Source: Schaalia suimastitidis DSM 15538
GTDB taxonomy: Bacteria > Actinomycetota > Actinomycetes > Actinomycetales > Actinomycetaceae
Direction of reading: 5' to 3'
Assembly (NCBI RefSeq): GCF_000429105.1
Contig: NZ_AUBF01000008.1
Coordinates: 1 to 64,000 of the forward strand
DNA: 64,000 bases
Position numbers and translations under genes: made by a program
Shown here: piece by piece, positions 8,929 to 17,158 of the stretch
How the letters are laid out: every line of letters begins with the position of its first letter
Numbering within the stretch: the stretch's first letter is position 1
Notes under the pieces: model-generated
Told to the model about the DNA's origin: nothing
Database searches by the model: none
Seen by the model: the letters and a program-made list of their open reading frames with translations, nothing else

Positions 8929-10112
8929 CTTCTCCAGCACATCATTCGCAATTCGGGCAAGCATTTATGCCAACCGTTGCAGCGCATTCGAAGCGGCGTG
9001 GTCTCCATGACGAGACTCTCCCAGAGAACTTTGCTCAGCCTGGCCAGCGGATACTCGCCTATGTCGTTGATTCTGCGTCTTTCTCGCTCGCCCTATTAGG
9101 CACATGGCTCTTTGTTCCATCGCTCCCCATTGTCGCCATTGTCGCCGCTGAGCTTGTTGTTGTGATGGCATTGGTGTGGGCGAGGACAGGTCGCACGGTT
9201 GGTGCGTGGGTTTCACGCATCGCGTCAGTCCAGTCCGGTTCCTCTGTTGCCCCAGGTTTAAAGCGAGCATTCGCCTACTGGAGCGTGTGGACCCTATTCC
9301 ACATCACACTCATCGGTCCGTTGTTGTCTTTGGTGTTGAGTAAGGCTGGACGGACGTGGCTTGATTCTCTTGTGGGCACGACGACGGTTGACATGCGTCA
9401 TCCCTTTGGCCGGAATTATGACGCTGCACTTCAGCATTCACATGGTGTGTCTGCTGGTCAGTTGTCGGTTGATCCAAGGCAGGGTCAAGTAGACGTTGAC
9501 CGCCGTTCGAGCGTTGCGCGGCCAGACGTTCCACTTCCTACCCGGGCCGAGGTGCAGCGCGCTGCCACTGCGCGCGCGCAGCAGTGGACCGTTGGATATG
9601 GGCCAACTTCTACCCCACCAAGCCCCGCTCACGCCAGTGAGGCGTCTCCTATTAGCACTTTGCCACCTACGACCAGCAATACCCCACTGGCCGCCACCAC
9701 TGTGCCACCTACAACCAGTACGATACCGCCCGCGCTTACTCCACCAGCACCTCTTCCTGCTGCAGCAACTCCGGTGTCTCCACCTGTAGTTGCGTTGGAC
9801 ACTGGGGAACGTATCCCTTTAACAACCCCCATTGTTATCGGGCGGGCACCAACTGATCAGCCGGGTTACACGACGGTCGTCATACAGGACGCGACCCGCT
9901 CTTTGTCGCGCACACATCTGCGTATCGGATTCTCTGACGCAACTGTGTGGGTTGAAGACACCCATTCAGCAAATGGCTCGTCGCTTCAAGTGTCCAATGG
10001 ACATCTTGTCAAGCTGGAACCTGGTCGAAAGGTGACCGCTGAAGTTGGTGCAAAGGTCATCATGGGCGAGCGTACACTCGTCATTGAAGCGTCTGGCACT
10101 GCATCTTTGTGA
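8925..10112 (+). CDS. RDD-family membrane protein with C-terminal FHA domain (copy 1)
   Basis: This 395-residue protein starts with a short cytoplasmic tail and then an RDD domain of three membrane helices (about residues 40-160; note the QRILAYVVD opening). A Pro/Thr/Ser-rich linker of about 120 residues follows, then a C-terminal FHA domain with VIGRAP, LSRTHLRI and DTHSANGSS. FHA domains bind phosphothreonine, so the protein probably brings phosphorylated partners to the membrane next to EccD, to which it is coupled by a four-base overlap. A paralogue lies at 21,177-22,331. It is the last gene of this short unit; the palindromic repeat 3' of it may act as terminator. Confidence 0.9.
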   Translation: MTSPAHHSQFGQAFMPTVAAHSKRRGLHDETLPENFAQPGQRILAYVVDSASFSLALLGTWLFVPSLPIVAIVAAELVVVMALVWARTGRTVGAWVSRIASVQSGSSVAPGLKRAFAYWSVWTLFHITLIGPLLSLVLSKAGRTWLDSLVGTTTVDMRHPFGRNYDAALQHSHGVSAGQLSVDPRQGQVDVDRRSSVARPDVPLPTRAEVQRAATARAQQWTVGYGPTSTPPSPAHASEASPISTLPPTTSNTPLAATTVPPTTSTIPPALTPPAPLPAAATPVSPPVVALDTGERIPLTTPIVIGRAPTDQPGYTTVVIQDATRSLSRTHLRIGFSDATVWVEDTHSANGSSLQVSNGHLVKLEPGRKVTAEVGAKVIMGERTLVIEASGTASL

Positions 10113-10247
10113 GTATCAGTCGTCGTGTCTTTTGCGCCACAACCATCGCACCGTGTCGCCCAAGACGTTACTTAAGTGAGTTGGCAAAATGTCGGACCTC
10201 TTGGCCGAGTGTCATTCGGGTAGACGATACGCGAGTAGAACGGGCGA

Positions 10248-10372
10248 GGTATTGGACGAAAGTGGCGTATCAGTAGCCGAAAATGGCGGATTTTCAGGAC
10301 ACAAATCCTTGAAAATCCGCCATTTCGTGTGGCTATTGAAGTGCGAGAAAACGCCTGTTGACACAGCCGCTT
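10248..10372. repeat. Palindromic dispersed element, copy 1
   Basis: A perfect 16-base inverted repeat (10281-10296 and 10310-10325, core AAATGGCGGATTTTCA) encloses a 13-base loop. Flanking sequence on both sides also matches a second copy at 50.4-50.55 kb, including ttggacga, gtatca and gaaaac. It lies between convergent genes, where it could end transcription from both sides. The rest of the 10,113-10,403 gap shows no gene. Confidence 0.8.
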
Positions 10373-10403
10373 TCAGTGTTGGTGACGCTTAGGCATCGCA
10401 CGT

Positions 10404-10688
10404 TCAGTCGAAGCGAACCGCTCCACGGCGATCCATTGACGAGTAGTCTTGGCCAGCGGCATCCACCATTTGTGCGATGCTTGCCAGAACTTCGCGCATA
10501 CCGGACATCCCTTCGTCCCACTGCGCCTTCGCTGCCGCATACGCCTGCTGTGCATCACCTTCCCAGGACGTCCTGAGTATCTCAAGGTCCCGGGTCATCG
10601 TTGCCATCGTATTTTCGATTTTGGCAGCGCCCGACGCAATATCAGCAGAGGTGGTGGCCACGGTTGCAAAATCAACCCTCAGTGTCAT
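10404..10688 (-). CDS. WXG100 (ESAT-6-like) secreted protein
   Basis: The 94-residue all-helical protein carries the hallmark Trp-x-Gly turn (SWEGDAQ, near residue 42) between two helices. Near the C-terminus it has the T7SS export signal Y-x-x-x-D (YSSMD). The start has aaggag eight bases upstream. Members of this family are exported as helical-hairpin dimers and are recognised by the last ATPase domain of EccC. It is the second gene of a two-gene leftward unit with the next WXG100 protein, 23 bases away, and the two probably form a heterodimer of the EsxA/EsxB type. Confidence 0.95.
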   Translation of the reverse strand: MTLRVDFATVATTSADIASGAAKIENTMATMTRDLEILRTSWEGDAQQAYAAAKAQWDEGMSGMREVLASIAQMVDAAGQDYSSMDRRGAVRFD

Positions 10689-10711
10689 CTTCGTTCTCCT
10701 TCAGTGATGAT

Positions 10712-11023
10712 TCAGCCTAGACGTGCAGCAAGACGGTTAAGCGCTTCCTGCTGCTGTTGATCGGTCGCATCGAAATCGGCTTGTGTACCGCGCAGGTTTT
10801 GTTCGAAACCTTCGAGAGCCCCGTTCACCTTTCGCGTGGACGCATTCCACGTCTCCATCAAACGGTGGAATGCAAGCGCTGCTTCACCAGTCCACCCGGA
10901 ACCGATGCGGCTTACGACCGCTTCAACCTCCGCGATATGCTTTGCAAGCTCTTCGCGTGACGCTGCAACGACATCTGCACCACGAATAATTGCACCGTCT
11001 TCAGCAAGAATATGACCTGCCAT
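10712..11023 (-). CDS. WXG100 (ESAT-6-like) secreted protein, partner
   Basis: The 103-residue helical-hairpin protein has the WXG turn (SGWTGEAA, near residue 44). The start at 11023 is preferred because ggagg lies five bases upstream; an in-frame ATG four codons earlier overlaps that ribosome site. Its C-terminal signal is a variant with Phe where Tyr is usual (FDATD), whereas the neighbour has the canonical YxxxD. This fits a heterodimer in which only one partner carries the full signal. The 200-bp gap to the divergent eccD copy 2 should hold promoters for both directions. Confidence 0.93.
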   Translation of the reverse strand: MAGHILAEDGAIIRGADVVAASREELAKHIAEVEAVVSRIGSGWTGEAALAFHRLMETWNASTRKVNGALEGFEQNLRGTQADFDATDQQQQEALNRLAARLG

Positions 11024-11223
11024 TATGTCCTCCATGTTGTGGGTCGAGGTCGGCCACGGTAGCCGTGCCCAACATGACAGCTCTCACACTACCCACTCAA
11101 ATGCCCTTTCGTCTACGTGCGCCACGAAGCGAATCCACAGGAGGTTGTGGCAAGCATGTTTGCGTCAGCCATGTAGCCTTAAGATCGGACCTTCACACCG
11201 GCGACTGTTCTCAAAGGACAAGC

Positions 11224-12534
11224 ATGCTCAGTTCGACTTCTCGCAACACAGCGCTACTACCGCTGACGGTGTCACTTAACACCCAAAGTGCGGATGTCAC
11301 CGTTCCGGCGACAATTGCTCTGGCGGAACTGCTCCCGGCGTTGGTTTCGCGCCTCGCACCACTTGACGCGCAGAATGCCTCCCTGGGCTTTTCTGTATCA
11401 ACGGCAAGCGGGCGCCGCCTCGACCTCACAAAATCCTTAAGAGAACAAACAGTTCGACCAGGATCCGTCCTTACGCTGCATCCGCATGGCACAACTGCTG
11501 AAGAGCAACGCTATGACGATCTCGTTGAAGCAGTGAGTACCATCGCCGAGCGCGATCAACAGCCATGGGAGGCACAGCATTCGCTGCAATTATCCGCCCA
11601 TGCTGCTGCGCTCCTCATTCTTGTCGCTGCTGCGCTGCTCACCCTTGACCAAACTATGAGCGTCATTTCGGCTGGGGTAGGTATTGTTGGCGCGATACTC
11701 ACCACCTTGGCGGCAATGGTGGTCAACAAATCAGGTAGCACCCCCGGTGCATTATCGCTCGTCCATACTGTGCCAGTGATATTGGGGGCTGCGGCCTTTG
11801 CATTAACCCCAGGCGGATGGGTGGGTATGCCACTGCTTGCCGCGGGTAGTGCCATCGCAGCGTCAGCGACAGTTCTCCTGGTGCTGCCTCGACGAAACTG
11901 GCCCTCGGCTGTAGGTCCGCTGACCGTCGGCCTTGCCTATCTGCTCACAGGTATCCTTACCTTTGTCTTCGACGTGCCGACTACACGAGCAGTGGCACTC
12001 TCCTGCGCATTACTTGCGATCATTTCCTTGGGTGCACCGTGGGTCGCAATGGCAGCGTTTCCCACTACCGTTGGCACTAACCGTGACCTGGAGCAGATCG
12101 ATCCGACTGTTGTGGGAGCCGTTGTGGAGGGTGGGCATATCTTTACAATCGCGCTGAAGGCTGGCGCCACGTTAGCACTTGTGACCTTCGCTCCGGCGCT
12201 GGCAACTTCGACATTGGGTATGGCATTACTTGGCGCCATCGGTGTCGCATTGATGCTCACCACCAGGGCTTTGCGCTCACGTGTCGAGGTAGTGATCGGT
12301 GTTATTGGAGGCATGGCCCTTAGCCTCATCGCGGTTGTAGCTGCACCCACCGTCGCCCCATGGACACTTCCGTGGGTCATTGGGGGCATGCTCACGGCAG
12401 CGATCCTCCTCCTCGGCATCAATGTCATTACCCCGAAGCTACGACCCTGGTTAACGCGATGTGCTGACGCCCTGACAAGTGCGGCATTGATCAGCATCAT
12501 CCCACTCACCGTCTTACTGTGGGGTGTTTTCTAA
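11224..12534 (+). CDS. eccD: T7SS membrane channel protein EccD (copy 2)
   Basis: The 436-residue protein has an N-terminal ubiquitin-like domain (about residues 8-95, ending VRPGSVLTLHPHG) and about eleven membrane helices. The frame is open further upstream, but the ATG at 11224 is chosen because aaagga sits seven bases before it and the ubiquitin-like fold begins right after. Its stop shares one base with the eccB start (TAATG), so the two membrane components are coupled. It has the same architecture as EccD copy 1 but is clearly diverged from it. Two EccDs in one locus is unusual for mycobacterial-type systems, which encode one. Confidence 0.92.
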   Translation: MLSSTSRNTALLPLTVSLNTQSADVTVPATIALAELLPALVSRLAPLDAQNASLGFSVSTASGRRLDLTKSLREQTVRPGSVLTLHPHGTTAEEQRYDDLVEAVSTIAERDQQPWEAQHSLQLSAHAAALLILVAAALLTLDQTMSVISAGVGIVGAILTTLAAMVVNKSGSTPGALSLVHTVPVILGAAAFALTPGGWVGMPLLAAGSAIAASATVLLVLPRRNWPSAVGPLTVGLAYLLTGILTFVFDVPTTRAVALSCALLAIISLGAPWVAMAAFPTTVGTNRDLEQIDPTVVGAVVEGGHIFTIALKAGATLALVTFAPALATSTLGMALLGAIGVALMLTTRALRSRVEVVIGVIGGMALSLIAVVAAPTVAPWTLPWVIGGMLTAAILLLGINVITPKLRPWLTRCADALTSAALISIIPLTVLLWGVF

Positions 12535-13907
12535 TGGCGTCAAATAAGGAAATACTTGAGGCTCAGCGTTACAACCGGCGTCGCCTCGTAACCGCGTTTT
12601 CTTCAGGCACGCCAGGTGGGAAAGAACTCGAATCGCGTTCACTCTTTGCCCCGCTCCTCGTTGGCATTGTGATCTCGGTGGTCATGCTTGCCATTGCTGC
12701 CGTGATGGGTCGTTTTTCTCCGGTGTTACCAAATGGATGGGAGAACTCCACCCTCATCGTTGTGAAAGGCACCGGTGCGCGTTATTTCACCATTGATGGC
12801 GTGCTGCGACCAGTAACGAATATTACGTCAGCACGGCTTTTATCTGACGCAGGGTCGTATAAGACCAGCGAGGTATCAGCCTCGCTGCTCGAAGGTATTG
12901 AGCGTGGGTCCCTCGTTGGTCTCACCGATGTGCCTGACGACGTTCCGGCCGCGCAGGCCCTGAACTCTGACCAGTGGTTGAGTTGCGCGATACACGATAT
13001 CGCGCACACATGGGTGGCCGCAGTCCCAGATAATGTGCAACCACACGACGCTGCGATTGTGTCGAATGAGGGCGCAACCTTCCTGATTTCAGGAGGATTC
13101 CGTTATGAGATTCCAACCCAACACCGAAATGGTGTGCTTTTCGCGCTTGGCTTGGAAACGCTTACCCCCACTCCTGTCACTGGGCAATGGTTGAGTTTAT
13201 TTGAGCAGGGTCCTGCACTTGTTCCTTTCGAGATCCACAATGTTGGTGCGTCTGTGTCGGGGATGCCAGCCTCTCTGGCGACCGCTGTGGTGGGTACGGT
13301 AATTGAAGTAAAGGAGTCTTCATCGATTCGTCGTTATATTGTCACTGGCAATGGACGCATCGCACCACTGAGTGACGTGGCTGAACGACTTTTTCGAATT
13401 AGCGAGGCGGGCATGCATTTGGGCAGCCCCCTGTCGGTTGCGGTAGCTGACCTCACTGACGTGACTGTCGATACTATTGGTCCGGTTCCACCTCAATGGC
13501 CCGTGTCAATATCGGCTCCTATTACCTCCGACTCGCTTCCGTGCGCACAACTGGTGGCAACCGTCGAAGGACTCCCCGTGACAAGACTCGTGTCCTTGAC
13601 GCAAGCACACGCTGAAAAGGAACTGGGCGTGGATCTGTCTACTCCACGTGTGCTTCGTGCCAGTACGATTCGAGGCGGCTCAGGAGCACTGGTTCGCGCG
13701 ACTTCAGGCGGTAGCTTCGGCGCTGTCATGCTGGTATCTGATGCCGGAACGATTCACGGGTTGGGGGCGGATCCTGACAACACATTGATGCGTTTAGGGT
13801 ACACGAGTGATGACGTCGCCACGATTCCTTCTGCATGGACGAACCTATTGCCCCAAGGTACCCCGCTTGATCCTGAGGCGGTGTGGAACACTGTGAGGGA
13901 GCAATGA
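12534..13907 (+). CDS. eccB: T7SS core component EccB
   Basis: The 457-residue protein has the typical EccB start: a short cytoplasmic tail with EAQRYNRRRLVTAF, one membrane helix (about residues 42-62), then a large extracytoplasmic domain with the repeated R-domain style seen in EccB (LPNGWENSTLIVVKGTGARYF). EccB contributes the outer-face portion of the secretion pore. I start it at the ATG overlapping the eccD stop; an in-frame TTG five codons earlier would lie inside eccD. Its stop overlaps the mycosin start (ATGA). Confidence 0.93.
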   Translation: MASNKEILEAQRYNRRRLVTAFSSGTPGGKELESRSLFAPLLVGIVISVVMLAIAAVMGRFSPVLPNGWENSTLIVVKGTGARYFTIDGVLRPVTNITSARLLSDAGSYKTSEVSASLLEGIERGSLVGLTDVPDDVPAAQALNSDQWLSCAIHDIAHTWVAAVPDNVQPHDAAIVSNEGATFLISGGFRYEIPTQHRNGVLFALGLETLTPTPVTGQWLSLFEQGPALVPFEIHNVGASVSGMPASLATAVVGTVIEVKESSSIRRYIVTGNGRIAPLSDVAERLFRISEAGMHLGSPLSVAVADLTDVTVDTIGPVPPQWPVSISAPITSDSLPCAQLVATVEGLPVTRLVSLTQAHAEKELGVDLSTPRVLRASTIRGGSGALVRATSGGSFGAVMLVSDAGTIHGLGADPDNTLMRLGYTSDDVATIPSAWTNLLPQGTPLDPEAVWNTVREQ

Positions 13908-15184
13908 TGCGGATGTCACGTCGTCAAACGCACATTGGGGTGATTGCGGCGTTACTGTTTGGCGCCTCGCTACTGGGCGCATTGCCAGCATCCTCGGATA
14001 CTTCAGTTGAACCATCGTCCAAGGTGGTGTCTTTTGCTGGTAGTGTGCTTGGCGTTGACGCCCTTCAGGAGGAAGCCTGTACGCCAGGAAACACGAGCTT
14101 CATTGACCAACCGCCTCATGCGCTTGCCCAATTGGGAATTCCGCAAGCCTGGGATCTGTCATTGGGCGACGTTACAGTCGCGGTAGTTGATTCAGGAGTG
14201 GCAGCGATCAATCCCCACCTGCGCGACGCTGTACTTCCTGGTATTGATCTGGTCACTGGCGGAGACGGGCAAACTGATACCCACGGTCACGGAACTGCGA
14301 TTGCCGGGATCATCGCCGCTCGCAAGGTTGAAGGATCTGGGCTTGTCGGTGTCGCACCCCAGGCACGGATTCTGCCGGTGAGGGTGTATGTCGATACGAC
14401 TCACGAGGCCATTCAGGCCGGGATTGCGCCTGATCCTTTACGCACAGCTGAGGGGATCCGCTGGGCAGCTGATTATGGTGCCGCCATTATCGTGATAGCG
14501 ATGTCCACCGCTACTGATGTCACCGCATTACGCGAAGCGGTGACATATGCGCACGACCGAGGTTCGTTGGTGGTGGCATCAGCGGGCAACGTTGACGATC
14601 AGACGGTAGACACGTCAATTCGCTTCCCTGCCGCGTACCCTCAATCATTGTCGGTGACAGCAGTAACCTCAGCAGGACTACCAAGTGACACAGTCCTTCA
14701 TGGGACCCATGTTGAGGTAGCGGCGCCCGGACAAGACGTGTTGACAACCTACATGGGGTATGGCGACTGCATATTTTCACCCAATGAGCCAATGACCTCC
14801 TACGCCACAGCCTACGCCTCAGGCGTTGCCGCTTTGGTGGCGAGCGCTCATCCGGCGGAGTCACCAGCAGATTGGAAGTACCGGATGCTGGCGACGGCTT
14901 TGCGCCCAGCAGGTGCACTACATGATACGGCGTTGGGGTGGGGCATTATTGCCCCTTTTGATGCCATCAATTTTGTCAATGATGGGATGCTACCAGGCCC
15001 TGATAACCCTCGGTTTTCTGAACCTGGCACACAGGTATTGCCAGTGATGTCGCGGACACAGAATAGCGATTCAGGCCAAGTGATTGTGGGGTTGTTGCCT
15101 TATGTGATTGCCGGTGGTGGTACTGCGATAGTTATTGCGACGCTTCTGGTCTCGATTTTGATCAGGCGAAATCGGGCCGATTAA
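13904..15184 (+). CDS. mycP: Mycosin (membrane-anchored subtilisin-like protease), copy 1
   Basis: The 426-residue S8-family protease has a signal peptide (residues 1 to about 31), a subtilase domain and a C-terminal membrane helix (about 390-422) ending RRNRAD. The catalytic triad is visible: Asp96 (AVVDSG), His129 (HGHGT) and Ser299 (MTSYATAYASG), with the oxyanion Asn in SAGN near 229. Two cysteines (about 59 and 289) could form the disulfide known in mycosins. Mycosins process substrates and stabilise the ESX membrane complex. Start and stop overlap with eccB shows operon membership. The Ser motif departs from the usual GTS-x-A-x-P. Confidence 0.92.
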   Translation: MMRMSRRQTHIGVIAALLFGASLLGALPASSDTSVEPSSKVVSFAGSVLGVDALQEEACTPGNTSFIDQPPHALAQLGIPQAWDLSLGDVTVAVVDSGVAAINPHLRDAVLPGIDLVTGGDGQTDTHGHGTAIAGIIAARKVEGSGLVGVAPQARILPVRVYVDTTHEAIQAGIAPDPLRTAEGIRWAADYGAAIIVIAMSTATDVTALREAVTYAHDRGSLVVASAGNVDDQTVDTSIRFPAAYPQSLSVTAVTSAGLPSDTVLHGTHVEVAAPGQDVLTTYMGYGDCIFSPNEPMTSYATAYASGVAALVASAHPAESPADWKYRMLATALRPAGALHDTALGWGIIAPFDAINFVNDGMLPGPDNPRFSEPGTQVLPVMSRTQNSDSGQVIVGLLPYVIAGGGTAIVIATLLVSILIRRNRAD

Positions 15185-15368
15185 ATGCGCGAAACTGGCG
15201 GCACCGCACCACAGTGATGCAACTGTTCAGAATAGTCGGCAGCACTCCCGTGGCTGTGCGTTTCAGTACCGGCAAATCTTCGCGTTGGTTCGGGACACTG
15301 TACCGTCTTCTTGCCGCGGCGTGTAGGCTGTGGGTGGTGTGGTAGTTGCCTTCTTCCTTGGAGGTCAT

Positions 15369-15800
15369 ATGTCTGAAGTTTCGGTGGATGTCGAGCAGAA
15401 CGCTCAGGCGTGCCAACAAGTTCTTTTAGCAGAACAGGACGCCGCGCAGGCAGTAGCTCGCCTGGATACCGCCTACCAGGAACAGACTGCGGCGAAGTGG
15501 GGGGTACAAGTTGGTCCGCGAGCTTTTCAGTCCGTATATTCAATGGCGCTGCAAGATGTCATGAACTCTATTGGTGGTTTGGAATCAGATCTTGCAACAT
15601 TTGAGGCGGGTATGCGTCAGGTACGGGAAGAGTTTGCTGATCTTGATACCGCATGGGCTGCTTTTGCCGACGGGTTAAATGGTGACCTTGAGCGGGCAGG
15701 ACAAGATGTTGCGCAAGGTGACGGTTCAGTGAATCACCGACCTAGTGATGCAACGTCGGGTGTTTCGGTTGCTGATTTGTTGAGTAATGAGATTCAGTAG
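15369..15800 (+). CDS. Small helical T7SS-locus protein, unknown
   Basis: I do not recognise this 143-residue protein. It is predicted almost wholly helical, with long Ala/Glu/Gln-rich stretches interrupted by a KWGVQVG turn around residue 50. That resembles the hairpin of WXG/LXG-type proteins, but no YxxxD signal is seen. The ATG at 15369 is chosen for the ggagg five bases upstream. It is followed 8 bases later by another uncharacterised gene and then a second mycosin, so it belongs to a sub-operon of the secretion locus. A secreted substrate, chaperone or structural accessory are all possible. Confidence 0.75.
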   Translation: MSEVSVDVEQNAQACQQVLLAEQDAAQAVARLDTAYQEQTAAKWGVQVGPRAFQSVYSMALQDVMNSIGGLESDLATFEAGMRQVREEFADLDTAWAAFADGLNGDLERAGQDVAQGDGSVNHRPSDATSGVSVADLLSNEIQ

Positions 15801-15808
15801 GGGGCATA

Positions 15809-17158
15809 GTGGCTGGTAGTCCCGCGTATGAGATGCTGCGTGCAGTCCATAACTTAGTTTATGGCGACGTCGCCGAGGAGTCGGCGGTCCGCAGTGCTAT
15901 TGCTCAGCTGGCTGATATTGACCGTCGCCTGGCCCAGTTTGGTGGTGCTTCTGGCTTTGTGGGCCAGGTTGAGGAGGCTGTGCAACGGTGGGTGAGTGAA
16001 AGACGAGTAAAAGTTCAGCATCTTCAAGGAATGTTGCAGACAATGCTTACCCGTCATAGTGTTGTGCGTAGTGTAATGGAGGCTGCGCGTGATCGTTTCA
16101 GTGAGTTGCCGTCTGAGCTGCTGACGCCTGCGGAGCAGTTTTTGGGTGCGACGGTATCGATGGTGACGATGCCGACGGTCTCGGTGCCTGTGTCGGTGTG
16201 GTTGGGGTATATCCGTGATGAGCGGAATCAGGAGCGCGAGCACATCGCACAGGGCATCCTTGACCAGATGAATGCGGAAATAAAAAGTCTCAGCCGCCTG
16301 TCGATGAACACTGACGACTACCAAAGGTACGACTTTCCTGGGAATGATGAGGGCGATGACGTGCCGGGTGGTGGGTTAAGGGATGCTGGGGTGATGGGGC
16401 GAGGTGTTGGCGGTGCCGTTTCTCCGTGGACTCCTCGTGCTGTGGAACAGGTGCCCTCCTTTGGTGAGGGAGGAGGATCGGGCGCTGCAGATCCTCGAGC
16501 GTACCATTTTGGTGGAGGTGATCCTTCGCGCGTGGCTCCAGTCCCTAACGATCGCCTTGTTCCGGGGGACAGGCTTGTCCGCGGGGCGCCTGTACCGTCT
16601 ATGGTGCCTAATAGTAACGCAGTGGGGTATGTGCCGCCGCGTGTAGCTGATTTTCACGATCCGAGGTGGCGGTCAAGTTATCACATTGGGGACTTATCAT
16701 CGCCAGCGTCGGGCATATTCCAGGGTGGAATCGTAGCCTCTGGGGCGGGTCTTGCGGTGGCACGGGTGTCGACCGGGCCCGGTATTGCTGGTTTAGCGAT
16801 TTCGTCCACTACGCCTTTAAAGGGGTCCTCTGCTGCTGGTGTGACACCTCAACTGGTGCGTGCAGCAGGGGCGTCGCAGGGAGCTTCAGGGTCGCTGCTT
16901 TCGGCTTCCGCGGCAAGCACGTCTTCTTCTGTGCCTGCTGGGGGGTCTGGCGCATCGCGAGGGGGTGCGTTGATGCCAGGTGTCGGCACCTCTTCGTCGA
17001 CTAAAGAAACTGATCCGAGTCGGCGGCGTGTGGGCTATCATGTAGTGCGCGTCGATGACGCTTCAGAAGGTGCAGTAGTGGCTGGCGATGCATGTGGATC
17101 AGGCTGTGCTGCTGAGTTAACACCATTGGGTGACGATGAGCGAGGTGACCGTTGGTGA
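15809..17158 (+). CDS. T7SS-locus protein with Gly/Ser/Pro-rich C-terminal half, unknown
   Basis: The 449-residue protein has an N-terminal half (to about residue 165) that looks helical and soluble, and a second half of low complexity rich in Gly, Pro, Ser and Val. There is no signal peptide or membrane segment, so it is not EccE. The GTG start has gggg five bases upstream. The stop overlaps the next mycosin gene. The arrangement of a helical N-terminal domain and a disordered tail is reminiscent of PPE or EspB-like secreted ESX proteins, but no PPE motif is seen. I assign no function. Confidence 0.75.
   Translation: MAGSPAYEMLRAVHNLVYGDVAEESAVRSAIAQLADIDRRLAQFGGASGFVGQVEEAVQRWVSERRVKVQHLQGMLQTMLTRHSVVRSVMEAARDRFSELPSELLTPAEQFLGATVSMVTMPTVSVPVSVWLGYIRDERNQEREHIAQGILDQMNAEIKSLSRLSMNTDDYQRYDFPGNDEGDDVPGGGLRDAGVMGRGVGGAVSPWTPRAVEQVPSFGEGGGSGAADPRAYHFGGGDPSRVAPVPNDRLVPGDRLVRGAPVPSMVPNSNAVGYVPPRVADFHDPRWRSSYHIGDLSSPASGIFQGGIVASGAGLAVARVSTGPGIAGLAISSTTPLKGSSAAGVTPQLVRAAGASQGASGSLLSASAASTSSSVPAGGSGASRGGALMPGVGTSSSTKETDPSRRRVGYHVVRVDDASEGAVVAGDACGSGCAAELTPLGDDERGDRW

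Noticed and set aside
10189-10392. 67-codon rightward frame in the gap after the first RDD-FHA gene
   Set aside because: It runs through the palindromic element, lacks a ribosome site and shows no recognisable protein features.
10990-11223. N-terminal extension of EccD copy 2
   Set aside because: The frame is open but overlaps the divergent WXG100 start and has no ribosome site; the ATG at 11224 has one and precedes the ubiquitin-like fold directly.
15809-17158. EccE candidate
   Set aside because: The protein has no membrane helices and a Gly/Ser/Pro-rich disordered half, unlike EccE.
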